Shown piece by piece: positions 33,114 through 41,732 of a DNA stretch of 43,394 bases. The translations under genes and the position numbers were made by a program. The stretch is from Prevotella sp. P3-122 (GTDB lineage: Bacteria; Bacteroidota; Bacteroidia; Bacteroidales; Bacteroidaceae): the NCBI RefSeq assembly GCF_002251365.1, contig NZ_NPJH01000077.1, positions 1 to 43,394 of the forward strand. Reading direction: 5' to 3'. Numbering within the stretch: position 1 is the stretch's first letter; each line of letters opens with the position of its first letter. Below the pieces are notes generated by a model. It ran no database searches and had not been told where the DNA came from. It worked only from the letters and a program-made list of their open reading frames with translations.

Positions 33114-34463
33114 ATGAGAAAATTTCTGTTCATTTTCACTCTGACACTCTCTTCCCTGCACATGTCGGCAGAAGAGAGGCTGTCACTGTCGCAATGCCTG
33201 CAGATGGGCATTGAGAGGAACCTCTCGCTGAAGACCTACGAGGGAAACGTGGTCAAAGGCAAGCACGCCATCAGCGAGAACCGCGCCAAGCTGCTGCCGC
33301 AGATAAACCTCGGCGCAGGCTTCAACGACAATTTCGACCCCGCAGTGTCCGTAACCGACGGTACGGCCTACGGCAAGCTCTACAACGTCACCAAGACCCT
33401 GCAGTACAATGCCTCGGCAAGCCTGCAGCTGCAGATGCCTCTCTACAGCCAGACAGCCCTTACGGCGGTTGACATTGCCAAGACCCTTGACCACCTTAAC
33501 ACCCTGTCTTACGAGAAGGCGCGCGAGGACCTTATAGTACAGATAAGCAAGATGTACTACCTGGCTCAGAACACCGAGGAGCAGATAGGCATCATCTGCG
33601 ACAACATCAAAAGACTGGAGGAGCTCAGGGACATCACGAAGGCGTTCTACGACAACGACATGGCGCTTGAGGTTGACGTGAAGAGGGTAAGCGTCAACCT
33701 TGAGAACCTCATGGTACAGCACGACAACGCAAAGGCCATGCTCGTACAGCAGTACAACATGCTGAAATACATTCTCGACTATCCTGCTGACGCCGATATC
33801 GCCGTGGAGCATGCCACCATGGACATACAGGACATGGCCGAGCTGTCAGGACTCAACGAGAACCTGTACGAGCTGCAGATGCTCAGACAGCAGCAGACTC
33901 TGGCCGAGAAGCAGCAGAAGCTCGTGCGCGACGGCTATCTGCCTACGCTGTCACTCACCGGCACATGGGCATACACGGCATACACAGACAAGTTCAAAAA
34001 CTGGTTCCACTCCGGCGAGTCCAACCACTGGTACCAGTCCAACGGCATCGGCCTATCGCTGCGCGTTCCCGTCTTCGACGGTTTCGAGAAAAGGTCAAAG
34101 ATACGCAAGGCGCAAGTGGACATCGACAATGCAAAAATATCTTACGAGAACACTCTCAAGAACATGAGGACGCAATACGCCAATGCCGTCAACGACCAGG
34201 CAAACAACCAGCGCAACTTCAGCAAGCAGCGCGACAACTACCTGCTGGCTGAGGACGTGTACAAGGTGACAAGCGACCGCTACCGTGAGGGCATAGCATC
34301 GATGACCGAGGTGCTGCAGGACGAGATGAGCATGAGCGACGCTCAGAACAACTATCTCACCGCCCACTACAACTACCAGGTGTCCAACCTCACCCTGCTC
34401 AAGCTCACAGGGCAGCTGGAAAGGCTTGTGAAGGGCAGCCTAAACGATAACGGAAAACGATAA
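33114..34463 (+). CDS. TolC-family outer-membrane efflux protein
   Basis: The 449-residue product has a signal peptide (MRKFLFIFTLTLSSLHMSA) and two outer-membrane efflux repeats at about 25-220 and 245-435. It is rich in long amphipathic helices that build the periplasmic tunnel. SLSQCLQMGIERN near the start and the VSNLTLLKLTGQL end segment are typical. It should form the outer-membrane exit duct of a tripartite pump with the next two genes. The last codons (NDNGKR) are already made of the CGATAAC-type repeat that continues into the spacer, so the C-terminus may have been reshaped by repeat expansion. Confidence 0.9.
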   Translation: MRKFLFIFTLTLSSLHMSAEERLSLSQCLQMGIERNLSLKTYEGNVVKGKHAISENRAKLLPQINLGAGFNDNFDPAVSVTDGTAYGKLYNVTKTLQYNASASLQLQMPLYSQTALTAVDIAKTLDHLNTLSYEKAREDLIVQISKMYYLAQNTEEQIGIICDNIKRLEELRDITKAFYDNDMALEVDVKRVSVNLENLMVQHDNAKAMLVQQYNMLKYILDYPADADIAVEHATMDIQDMAELSGLNENLYELQMLRQQQTLAEKQQKLVRDGYLPTLSLTGTWAYTAYTDKFKNWFHSGESNHWYQSNGIGLSLRVPVFDGFEKRSKIRKAQVDIDNAKISYENTLKNMRTQYANAVNDQANNQRNFSKQRDNYLLAEDVYKVTSDRYREGIASMTEVLQDEMSMSDAQNNYLTAHYNYQVSNLTLLKLTGQLERLVKGSLNDNGKR

Positions 34464-34526
34464 CGATAACGGAAAACGATAACGATAACGATAACGATAA
34501 ACGATAACGAAAACGATAACGATAAC
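34445..34526. repeat. CGATAA/CGGAAAA short tandem repeat between tolC and hlyD genes
   Basis: The spacer and the last codons of the TolC-family gene are built from the hexamer CGATAA, with occasional CGGAAAA or CGAAAA insertions; four hexamers run uninterrupted around 34479-34503. The stop codon of the upstream gene is part of the array. There is no stem-loop potential. Confidence 0.85.
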
Positions 34527-34538
34527 AAATATACCGTC

Positions 34539-35633
34539 ATGGATACAAATACGAACAACAATAGCGCACCCACATCAGCAGAGGCAACTGCAAAGAAACT
34601 GAAGAAACAACGCATACGCCAATACGTAGTCAGCGCCATAGGAGTGGCCATACTCGTATGGGGCATCTTCGAGATAGCATGCCTCTTCCTTGACTACAAG
34701 AACACCGAGACAAGCAACGACGCTCAGATTGAGCAGTACATATCTCCAGTAAACATGCGTGCTACTGGTTACATCAAGAAAATATACTTCAAGGAGCATC
34801 AGGACGTCAAGAAGGGCGATACGCTGCTGGTTCTCGACGACCGCGAGTACCGCATCAGGGTCATGGAGGCAGAGGCCGCACTCAAGGACGCTCAAGCCGG
34901 TGCCAACGTCGTGAACGCATCACTGCAGACCACCGAGACCTCGGCCACAGTCTACGAGGCATCGATAGCGGAGATTGAGATAAGGCTCGCCAAGCTGGAG
35001 AAAGACAAGCAGAGATACCAGAACCTGGTGGCAAGGAATGCCGCCACGCCCATACAGCTGGAGCAGATAGAGACGGAGTATGACGCCACAAAGAAAAAGC
35101 TCGACGCCACACGCAGGCAGCAGAAAGCCGCCTACTCGGGTGTGAACGAGGTGCAGACACGCCGTGCCAACAGTGAGGCGGCCATAGAGCGTGCCGAGGC
35201 CGCACTGGAGATGGCAAGACTCAACCTGTCCTACTGCGTAGTGCTCGCACCATGCGACGGCAAGCTCGGACGACGCGCCCTTGAGGAGGGACAGGCCGTG
35301 AACGCCGGACAGACCATTACCTACATCATGCCTGACACTGAGAAATGGGTCATCGCAAACTACAAGGAGACACAGGTGGAAAACCTCCATGTCGGCCAGA
35401 AGGTGAAGATGACCGTCGACGCCATCAACGGTAAAGTCTTCAACGGAAAGATTACAGCCATCTCAGGAGCTACAGGCTCGAAATACTCGCTCGTGCCTAC
35501 CGACAACTCGGCAGGCAACTTCGTGAAAATACAGCAGCGCGTGCCCGTACGCATTGAGTTCGAGGGCCTGAGCAAGGAGGACAACGACCGTCTGGTAGCC
35601 GGCATGATGGTAGTAGTAAAGGCACAACTCTAA
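34539..35633 (+). CDS. HlyD/EmrA-family membrane fusion protein
   Basis: The 364-residue product has a cytoplasmic start of about 28 residues and one membrane helix at about 31-52 (YVVSAIGVAILVWGIFEIAC). A lipoyl/barrel-sandwich segment (INMR-type SPVNMRATGYIKKIYFKE near 70) comes next. Two long coiled-coil helices span about 105-230, then a second barrel segment follows (VLAPCDGKLGRRALEEGQAV near 238), with a beta-barrel to the end. It is the periplasmic adaptor linking the inner-membrane transporter to the TolC-like duct. Its stop codon overlaps the start of the transporter gene, which implies translational coupling. Confidence 0.92.
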   Translation: MDTNTNNNSAPTSAEATAKKLKKQRIRQYVVSAIGVAILVWGIFEIACLFLDYKNTETSNDAQIEQYISPVNMRATGYIKKIYFKEHQDVKKGDTLLVLDDREYRIRVMEAEAALKDAQAGANVVNASLQTTETSATVYEASIAEIEIRLAKLEKDKQRYQNLVARNAATPIQLEQIETEYDATKKKLDATRRQQKAAYSGVNEVQTRRANSEAAIERAEAALEMARLNLSYCVVLAPCDGKLGRRALEEGQAVNAGQTITYIMPDTEKWVIANYKETQVENLHVGQKVKMTVDAINGKVFNGKITAISGATGSKYSLVPTDNSAGNFVKIQQRVPVRIEFEGLSKEDNDRLVAGMMVVVKAQL

Positions 35634-37333
35634 TGTCCTGCACACGTATGCAACAACAACTTCCAAAGAATTTCCCGTTCTACGACTGGGTGCCCAAGCC
35701 TCTCGGCATCATCTTCCTGGTGGCCCTTTTCATACCTATCATGACCGTTAGCGGCGCTTACTCGGCCAACAGCAGCGAGATGGTGGGAGGGCTTGGCATC
35801 CTGTCTGAACACATCTCCTTCATAGGCTTTGTCACGTCTGTGGGCATGGCGGCCTTCTCGCCATTCTTCTACACCCTGGTGTGCGTGCGCCGCCAGAAAC
35901 TCATGTGCGTGGCAGGCTTCTCGCTGCTGGCAATGCTCAGCTACGTCTGCGCCAACACCGACAGCCTGTTCCTGCTGGCTCTGTGCAGCCTCATAATGGG
36001 CTTTGTAAGGCAGGTTCTGCTCATGTGCAACCTCTTCACCCTCATCAAGTACGGCTTCGGCATCGAGGCCACGCGCAACCTCACACCGGGCAACGAGCCA
36101 GACAGCGAGGAGGGATGGGACAAGCTGGACAAGGAAAAGACGGCGAGCATGCCAACCATATACTTCTTCTTCATGCTGCTCGGACAACTCGGCACATGGC
36201 TTACGGCATGGTTCGCCTACAACTACGAGTGGCAGATGGTATACTACGCCATGATGGGCGCCATGCTCGTGGCCATACTCATCATCCTGTTCACCATGCC
36301 CTACAACCCCTACCCCACAAGGCACATCCCGCTGTCATTCTCCAAGTTCGGCAACGTGGTGGTATTCTCGCTGATGTGCTGCTCGTTCATATATATTATG
36401 GTATATGGCAAGGTACTCGACTGGTACGACGACTCGACCATACGCTGGGCCACGCTGATATGCGTTGTCTCCACGGCGCTGTTCATATATCTTGAGAAGA
36501 CCAGGCAGTCGCCATACTTCCTGCTTGAGGCCTTCAAGCACCGCAGCATCCAGGGCGGCATACTGCTGTTCATGGGACTGATGATACTCAATTCGAGCCA
36601 GATGTTCGTCAACGTCTTTGTCAGCGTGGGCATGAAGACGGAGAACATCCAGAACGCCATGCTCGGCAACTGGGTTCTCGTGGGCTACTTCATCGGCCTT
36701 GTCATGGCAATAGTGAGCAGCTCCAAGGGCTACCACCTGAAATGGCTCTTCGCCATGGGCTTCCTACTCATAGGCGCAGCCTCGCTCTTCATGTACTTCG
36801 AGGTACAGACCGACGGCCTGTACGAGCGCATGAAATGGCCCGTCATCATCAGGGGCACGGGCATGATGCTGCTCTACTCGCTGACTGCCGTCTACGCCAA
36901 CCAGCGCATGCCCTACAGGCTCATGTCGACATGGGTGTGCATAATGCTCACCGTGCGCATGATTGTGGCGCCGGGCATAGGCTCCGCACTCTACGGTACC
37001 GTACTGCAGTACCGCCAGCAATACTACATCACGCGCTATGCCCACGGCATGGACCGCACCAACGCCGAGACGGCGGCATCATACGACCAGACGGCACGGG
37101 GTATGCAGTATCAGGGCAAGAGCGAGACCGAGGCGCAGCACATGGCAGCAATGTCTGCAAAGGGCAAGATACAGGTGCAGGCAACGCTGTCTACCATCAA
37201 GGAGATGGCTGGATGGACTATCTACGGATGCCTTGCATGCGCCGCCATCGTGGTGATGGTGCCATGGCCCAAAAGGGACATATCAAAGGACGTGCGCGAT
37301 ACTCCGCCACCAATAGCGACTGCCGCACTGTAA
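35633..37333 (+). CDS. DHA2-family MFS drug exporter (EmrB-like)
   Basis: The 566-residue product has about fourteen hydrophobic segments, as expected for DHA2 proton antiporters that pair with EmrA-type adaptors. Its start overlaps the adaptor stop (TAATG); a second Met at codon 6 is an alternative. The usual DHA2 sequence motifs are weak, and a charged insertion (GNEPDSEEGWDKLDKEKT near residues 155-172) marks the central region, as in the Bacteroidota branch of the family. An extended periplasmic segment near residues 460-520 precedes the last helix. The exported compound is unknown; toxic hydrophobic compounds, such as bile acids or drugs, are a guess from the family. Confidence 0.88.
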   Translation: MSCTRMQQQLPKNFPFYDWVPKPLGIIFLVALFIPIMTVSGAYSANSSEMVGGLGILSEHISFIGFVTSVGMAAFSPFFYTLVCVRRQKLMCVAGFSLLAMLSYVCANTDSLFLLALCSLIMGFVRQVLLMCNLFTLIKYGFGIEATRNLTPGNEPDSEEGWDKLDKEKTASMPTIYFFFMLLGQLGTWLTAWFAYNYEWQMVYYAMMGAMLVAILIILFTMPYNPYPTRHIPLSFSKFGNVVVFSLMCCSFIYIMVYGKVLDWYDDSTIRWATLICVVSTALFIYLEKTRQSPYFLLEAFKHRSIQGGILLFMGLMILNSSQMFVNVFVSVGMKTENIQNAMLGNWVLVGYFIGLVMAIVSSSKGYHLKWLFAMGFLLIGAASLFMYFEVQTDGLYERMKWPVIIRGTGMMLLYSLTAVYANQRMPYRLMSTWVCIMLTVRMIVAPGIGSALYGTVLQYRQQYYITRYAHGMDRTNAETAASYDQTARGMQYQGKSETEAQHMAAMSAKGKIQVQATLSTIKEMAGWTIYGCLACAAIVVMVPWPKRDISKDVRDTPPPIATAAL

Positions 37334-37501
37334 CCAACACCCCGAAAGCGGTTCACCAGAGTTCCAGTCAGCCCAAAGCAAGCTCGGCGGCATTCTGGGG
37401 ACATTTGAGAAACATTAATTTATGGCCTGACATTTGGAGAGTATAGTTTTTTTCACTATCTTAGCACCCGAAAAAACGTCTGTTGTAAACTAACTATACC
37501 A
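37334..37501 (+). promoter_or_regulatory. Spacer before the AraC gene with a near-direct repeat
   Basis: GACATTTGAGA (37400-37410) recurs as GACATTTGGAGA (37429-37440), 29 bases apart, about three helical turns, which would suit an AraC-type dimer. A weak -7 box, TATCTTAG, lies near 37459, about 43 bases before the ATG. Otherwise nothing gene-like is present. Confidence 0.35.
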
Positions 37502-38377
37502 ATGGAAGCCTATAATACAGATCTGGAACTGCTGGACAAACAGCTCGCTGCAAGCAACCGCTTGTGCTGCTCTGGGGGAATACAGAACAGATTTCCCAAG
37601 ATATTCTACGGAAGCTTCCTCGTTGAGCATATAGGAATAATAGTATGCCACCGGGGAAGCTTCTGCTTTGCAAGCAACGGCATCAGACACGAGGCCAAGC
37701 AAGGAGAAACAGTTTTCCTCACACGTGGCTCATACTTCCATATCGAGGGACAAAGCTACGACCTGGGCTACTCGCTGATATTCTACAGCTCCGACTCCAT
37801 ACGCGACCTGCTGGGCAGCACCATTGCCGGCATGAGACTACTTGAGATTGTCAACCCTACGGCCTGCACAGTATGGCATACGGGACATGAGGAAGACCTG
37901 CTGAGATACTCAGAGCTGCTGTCATCGGCAGCGACTATGTCCGACAGCAACTTCAACGATGACGAGCTTACCCTACTGATGCTGTCACTGACATACAGGC
38001 TCTGCGACATCTTCTGCAGCCGCACCTTCGGCACCGACTCTGCTGGGCGCAAGATGGACATCTATGCAGAGCTTATGAGGCTCATAAGCAAACACTACCA
38101 TGAGGAGAGAAGCGTGAGGTTCTATGCCGAGAAACTATGTCTGTCGCCGAAATACCTCACACAGATGGTGAAGTCGGTATCGGGATGCACCGTGCAGCAG
38201 CTCGTGTTCAAGGCCATCACCAAGCGCGCCATCTTCCTGATAATGAATACCGACAAGACCATCAAGGAGATATCCGACTCGCTTAGCTTCCCTAATCCCT
38301 CGGCCTTCGGAACATTCTTCAAGAAGCAGGTAGGAATGTCGCCAGTAAACTACAGGGTGGAGAAAAGGGAAAAATAG
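37502..38377 (+). CDS. AraC-family transcriptional regulator
   Basis: The 291-residue product has a cupin-like N-terminal sensing region (about 25-115, with HEAKQGETVFLTRGSYFHIEG) and a C-terminal AraC DNA-binding domain (about 190-291). The two helix-turn-helix motifs are VRFYAEKLCLSPKYLTQMVK near 205 and IKEISDSLSFPNPSAFGTFF near 255, ending with the usual GMSPVNYR. It follows the efflux operon in the same direction and is the most likely regulator of it, responding to an exported compound. The gene ends in a strong hairpin shared with the converging DUF5107 gene. Confidence 0.92.
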   Translation: MEAYNTDLELLDKQLAASNRLCCSGGIQNRFPKIFYGSFLVEHIGIIVCHRGSFCFASNGIRHEAKQGETVFLTRGSYFHIEGQSYDLGYSLIFYSSDSIRDLLGSTIAGMRLLEIVNPTACTVWHTGHEEDLLRYSELLSSAATMSDSNFNDDELTLLMLSLTYRLCDIFCSRTFGTDSAGRKMDIYAELMRLISKHYHEERSVRFYAEKLCLSPKYLTQMVKSVSGCTVQQLVFKAITKRAIFLIMNTDKTIKEISDSLSFPNPSAFGTFFKKQVGMSPVNYRVEKREK

Positions 38378-38402
38378 GGTGTGCAGTTTGATGCACACCC
38401 TA
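38375..38402. terminator. Perfect 11-bp hairpin between convergent genes, related to the REP element ends
   Basis: TAGGGTGTGCA (38375-38385) pairs perfectly with TGCACACCCTA (38392-38402) around the loop GTTTGA. The left arm includes the AraC stop codon, and the right arm ends one base before the DUF5107 stop. The sequence TAGGGTGTGCAGTTTGATG matches the outer ends of the 4796-5178 element with one substitution. It is well placed as a bidirectional terminator although no long T-run follows. Confidence 0.8.
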
Positions 38403-38403
38403 G

Positions 38404-41400
38404 TTATTTGGATAAATGGTTCAAATCTATTAATGACTGTAGTTGCATAATGCCTTGATGGTTGATGTCAGCCTGAAGTAACTCGGAGAGATAACGCTTA
38501 CCTTTCTCGGTCTCACCCAGTCCGTAGTAGCCTAAAGCCAGCATATACTTACAGTGAATCTCATTCTTACGGTCGAGTGAGTCTTCCCAAATAAGTAAGT
38601 CGGGTAGCGACACAGCGAAATAGTCCATTACCTGTTTCTCAAAGATATGCTGTTTGCCAAAGTTGATGAGTTTATAGAAACGACCGTTCGCTTGGTCTTT
38701 ATGTTCCAACTTTATCAAAGCCAGTCCTTGATAGAAAATTTTATCAGGCTTTGCATCGTTGTAATACATGGCGGCTGCCGGTTCTTGAGGACCTTGTGTC
38801 GCCAGCTCCCAACACTGGTGCGCTTTGTCTCTCTCACCCAGAGCCTCATGGCAACAGCCGAGCAGATAATAGAAGTCGTTCTCTTGGGCACCATATAGCT
38901 TTCCTTCACCTAAATGGTGGGGATATTCAAGACATTCTTCCAGAAGCTTGATCGCTTTGTCGTATGCCTTGTCAGCAATAGCTTGTTTTGCCAGTTCCAC
39001 CCTACAAATCTGATATTGTGTGGGTACCTTACCCTCACCACCTTCCCAGGGATGGAATTGATGACTGTCCAACTTTGTCATTGCCTCTTGATATTTTCCC
39101 ACTTGGTTGAGCAGGGTGATCTCCTCCAACAGCAGGTCATCACGTTGTGCTGTAAGTTGGGGATATTGCTGAAGGATTTGCAGTCGTTTGGCAGGTGACT
39201 TCTGTATGCGTTTGTATAACTGATCCAGCTCCATGAGGATACGACTGTCGGTATGATCCAGCGCAAAGGCTTTCTCCATATATTCCACAGCCTCTTTCTG
39301 CCTGTCTTGTTTATTGAAACGTGCCAGAGCAAGGTTACGCCATACGGTAGGAAACATCGGATCAAGGGTTGCCGATAATTCCCAGTTTTCAATAGCAACG
39401 TCATACTGTCGTTTGTCGTAATAAAGACACCCCAGGTAATACGGTGCCCGTGCTCCCTTGGGATTTTCTCTCTTTGCCTTCTCCAATGCTATAGCTGCCT
39501 CTGGTCGGTTTGGGAAACAGTAGTTGGGGCTTTGTTGTTCGGCCTCCTCATAACGTCCAATGTAGTAGTACGTCATAGGGGTGACAGCCCCTTCGTTGAT
39601 GGCTGTCTGCCATAACGCCTCGGCTTCCTCTCGCAATCCGGCCGACAGATAATCGAGTGCAATCTCGTCGTAGTTGTTGGACATACCATGCATAAGTTGG
39701 ACCATCTCATCCAGTTTTTCTGTTGCCTCTGTTAACAAGAATTGCTCAAACAGGCAACCGTAGTTAAAGGGATCAATGGCCAATGCCTCTTCACATACGA
39801 CAAGTGCTTGGTCTTCTTTCTTCATATGTCTAAGAACTGAGGCTTTCAGCGCCAATGCTTTTTGGTTATGTGCATTGAAGATCAGACAGCGGTTAAGCTC
39901 TTCTATCGCATCATCTAATCGCTGTTGTGCAACGCTGATTTTAGCAGCTTCAAAATATCCGGCATCTGTCCACGCCTTGTTCCAAGTGGCTTTCCAGAAC
40001 CATTCGTAAGCCTCCTCCAACTGTCCTTGATACTTTAAAGCAATGGCCAGATTATAGATAGGTTCCCCATCATAGGGATTAGGATTGCGCTTCTGTGATA
40101 GTTTGACGGCCTTTCGAAGATACTCCTCCGCCTTGTCAAAACGACATTTTCTGATATACCATAGTCCCATGGCATTGAGACAACGGATGTCATTGGGGTC
40201 ACGTCGCAAAGCCTCTTCATAGTAATCTGTCGGGCACCAAGTTGCGTGGCGGTACTGCTCCAGGTGCAGGCCGGTGAGATAGAGCTGCTCGTTGGTCTTC
40301 ACCTGTTCGGGCAGCAGCGCAGCCTCGGCACTATCAGGTATCGGGCGGATCTCGTCGCTTTCCGTATGCCAGTGCATCACACAACTCTCTTTCTCATATA
40401 GTGTCTTATATATCTTCAGGTTCAGTTCTCCGAAAGAGATACCCTTTGTATCCACCGACTTCACCAACACTTTTTCGGGAGATAGTTCATGACACTCATC
40501 ATACAAAACGGATCCATTGTCACTGGTCAGCTCAATACGTACAGATTGTCTGCTGGTAGCGAAGACCTTGAAAGTTATATTTCCTGAGGCGGTCTCTTCG
40601 ATATTGAGCATCAGATCCTTTGATGCTTCTTTGACGATGCCCAGCTCCCTGTAAGGCATGAAATACTGGACGAACTTCTTTTCTTCATAGGGCATCAGCC
40701 AAGTGAAGTCGGGCTGGTTTTCGGTATATACACCTGCCATCAGTTCTATATACGGACCGTCGTCATCCGTGAGGTTACGATCCCATGCCTGTCCGAAATC
40801 ACCGTTACCCCATGTCCATTGCTTCTTGCCAGGAGAGAGGTGGTGGCTGGCTACATGCAGCATACCTGCCATAGTATCGTTCTCATAACCGCCTTCGAAG
40901 TTAAAGCGCGAGTTCACCCCCATATAGCTGGTTGGCACCTTGATGTTACGATAGTTGGAGATGTCAACACCGGCGGAGTAGTCCATCTTGTAATAGGTTC
41001 CTGTGGCGATGGGAAAAGAAGACACCGCCCGTTTCCCATGGTCGAACACCGCATTAATATCTGGTGGGAAGACGCTCTGATATGCGTCGTTGACAGCTAC
41101 GGCTGGATTTGCCCACCATAAGAATGTCTGCGGCACATCTGTGCGGTTATATAGTACGCCGTGTATCTCAAGATAGGCACAGCCGGGGCGCAGCGTAAAG
41201 CCAGCCATTCCTTTCTGATGGAACATCTTTTCTATCTCACTCACCCACACCGTCACACTGCCATCGGCATTCTCCTTGATTGTGGAGTCGATAGGCAGAT
41301 AAGTTGACGGACGGTGATGCTGTGGCCAGTTAAATTCTATTCCTCCGGATATCCAAGGACCGGTAAGTCCTACCAGAGCCGGCTTGATTACATGATTATA

Positions 41401-41676
41401 ATATACAAAATGGCGCTTCTTGATCTTGTCGTAAGCCATCTGAATGCGTCCTCCCAACTCAGGAAGTATCATCACCTTTATATATTCGTTTTCAAGATAG
41501 ACAGCCTTCCATTCTTTGTCAACCTTCTTGTTACTGATCGATTCGATGACAGGGTATGGATAGACCACACCGCTGGATCCTTGATAGACTCTTTTCTCCA
41601 AGAAAATAGGATTCTTTTCAGGTTCCCCAATTTCATACGTTGGGATCAGAACCGTTTCTCTCCACGCTTTTACCAT
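38404..41676 (-). CDS. DUF5107-domain protein with long TPR region
   Basis: The 1090-residue product has no signal peptide, so it is probably cytoplasmic. Residues about 25-340 form a DUF5107 domain; segments such as IKVMILPELGGRIQMAYDK near 67 and SGGIEFNWPQHH near 110 recall the galactose-mutarotase-like beta-sandwich fold. Residues about 430-1080 are a chain of tetratricopeptide repeats (for example AMGLWYIRKCRFDKAEEYLR and APYYLGCLYYDKRQYDVAIE). The domain family occurs beside sugar transporters and glycosidases in gut bacteria, but its reaction is not established as far as I know. It is 56 bases downstream of a sugar-porter gene in the same direction, so it likely acts on the imported sugar or oligosaccharide. 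Composition is AT-richer than the efflux genes before it. Confidence 0.85.
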   Translation of the reverse strand: MVKAWRETVLIPTYEIGEPEKNPIFLEKRVYQGSSGVVYPYPVIESISNKKVDKEWKAVYLENEYIKVMILPELGGRIQMAYDKIKKRHFVYYNHVIKPALVGLTGPWISGGIEFNWPQHHRPSTYLPIDSTIKENADGSVTVWVSEIEKMFHQKGMAGFTLRPGCAYLEIHGVLYNRTDVPQTFLWWANPAVAVNDAYQSVFPPDINAVFDHGKRAVSSFPIATGTYYKMDYSAGVDISNYRNIKVPTSYMGVNSRFNFEGGYENDTMAGMLHVASHHLSPGKKQWTWGNGDFGQAWDRNLTDDDGPYIELMAGVYTENQPDFTWLMPYEEKKFVQYFMPYRELGIVKEASKDLMLNIEETASGNITFKVFATSRQSVRIELTSDNGSVLYDECHELSPEKVLVKSVDTKGISFGELNLKIYKTLYEKESCVMHWHTESDEIRPIPDSAEAALLPEQVKTNEQLYLTGLHLEQYRHATWCPTDYYEEALRRDPNDIRCLNAMGLWYIRKCRFDKAEEYLRKAVKLSQKRNPNPYDGEPIYNLAIALKYQGQLEEAYEWFWKATWNKAWTDAGYFEAAKISVAQQRLDDAIEELNRCLIFNAHNQKALALKASVLRHMKKEDQALVVCEEALAIDPFNYGCLFEQFLLTEATEKLDEMVQLMHGMSNNYDEIALDYLSAGLREEAEALWQTAINEGAVTPMTYYYIGRYEEAEQQSPNYCFPNRPEAAIALEKAKRENPKGARAPYYLGCLYYDKRQYDVAIENWELSATLDPMFPTVWRNLALARFNKQDRQKEAVEYMEKAFALDHTDSRILMELDQLYKRIQKSPAKRLQILQQYPQLTAQRDDLLLEEITLLNQVGKYQEAMTKLDSHQFHPWEGGEGKVPTQYQICRVELAKQAIADKAYDKAIKLLEECLEYPHHLGEGKLYGAQENDFYYLLGCCHEALGERDKAHQCWELATQGPQEPAAAMYYNDAKPDKIFYQGLALIKLEHKDQANGRFYKLINFGKQHIFEKQVMDYFAVSLPDLLIWEDSLDRKNEIHCKYMLALGYYGLGETEKGKRYLSELLQADINHQGIMQLQSLIDLNHLSK

Positions 41677-41732
41677 GATTTTTTTATTTTTGCCCCACTT
41701 GCCAAAGCAGAGCGAATTAACAATTATTATTC

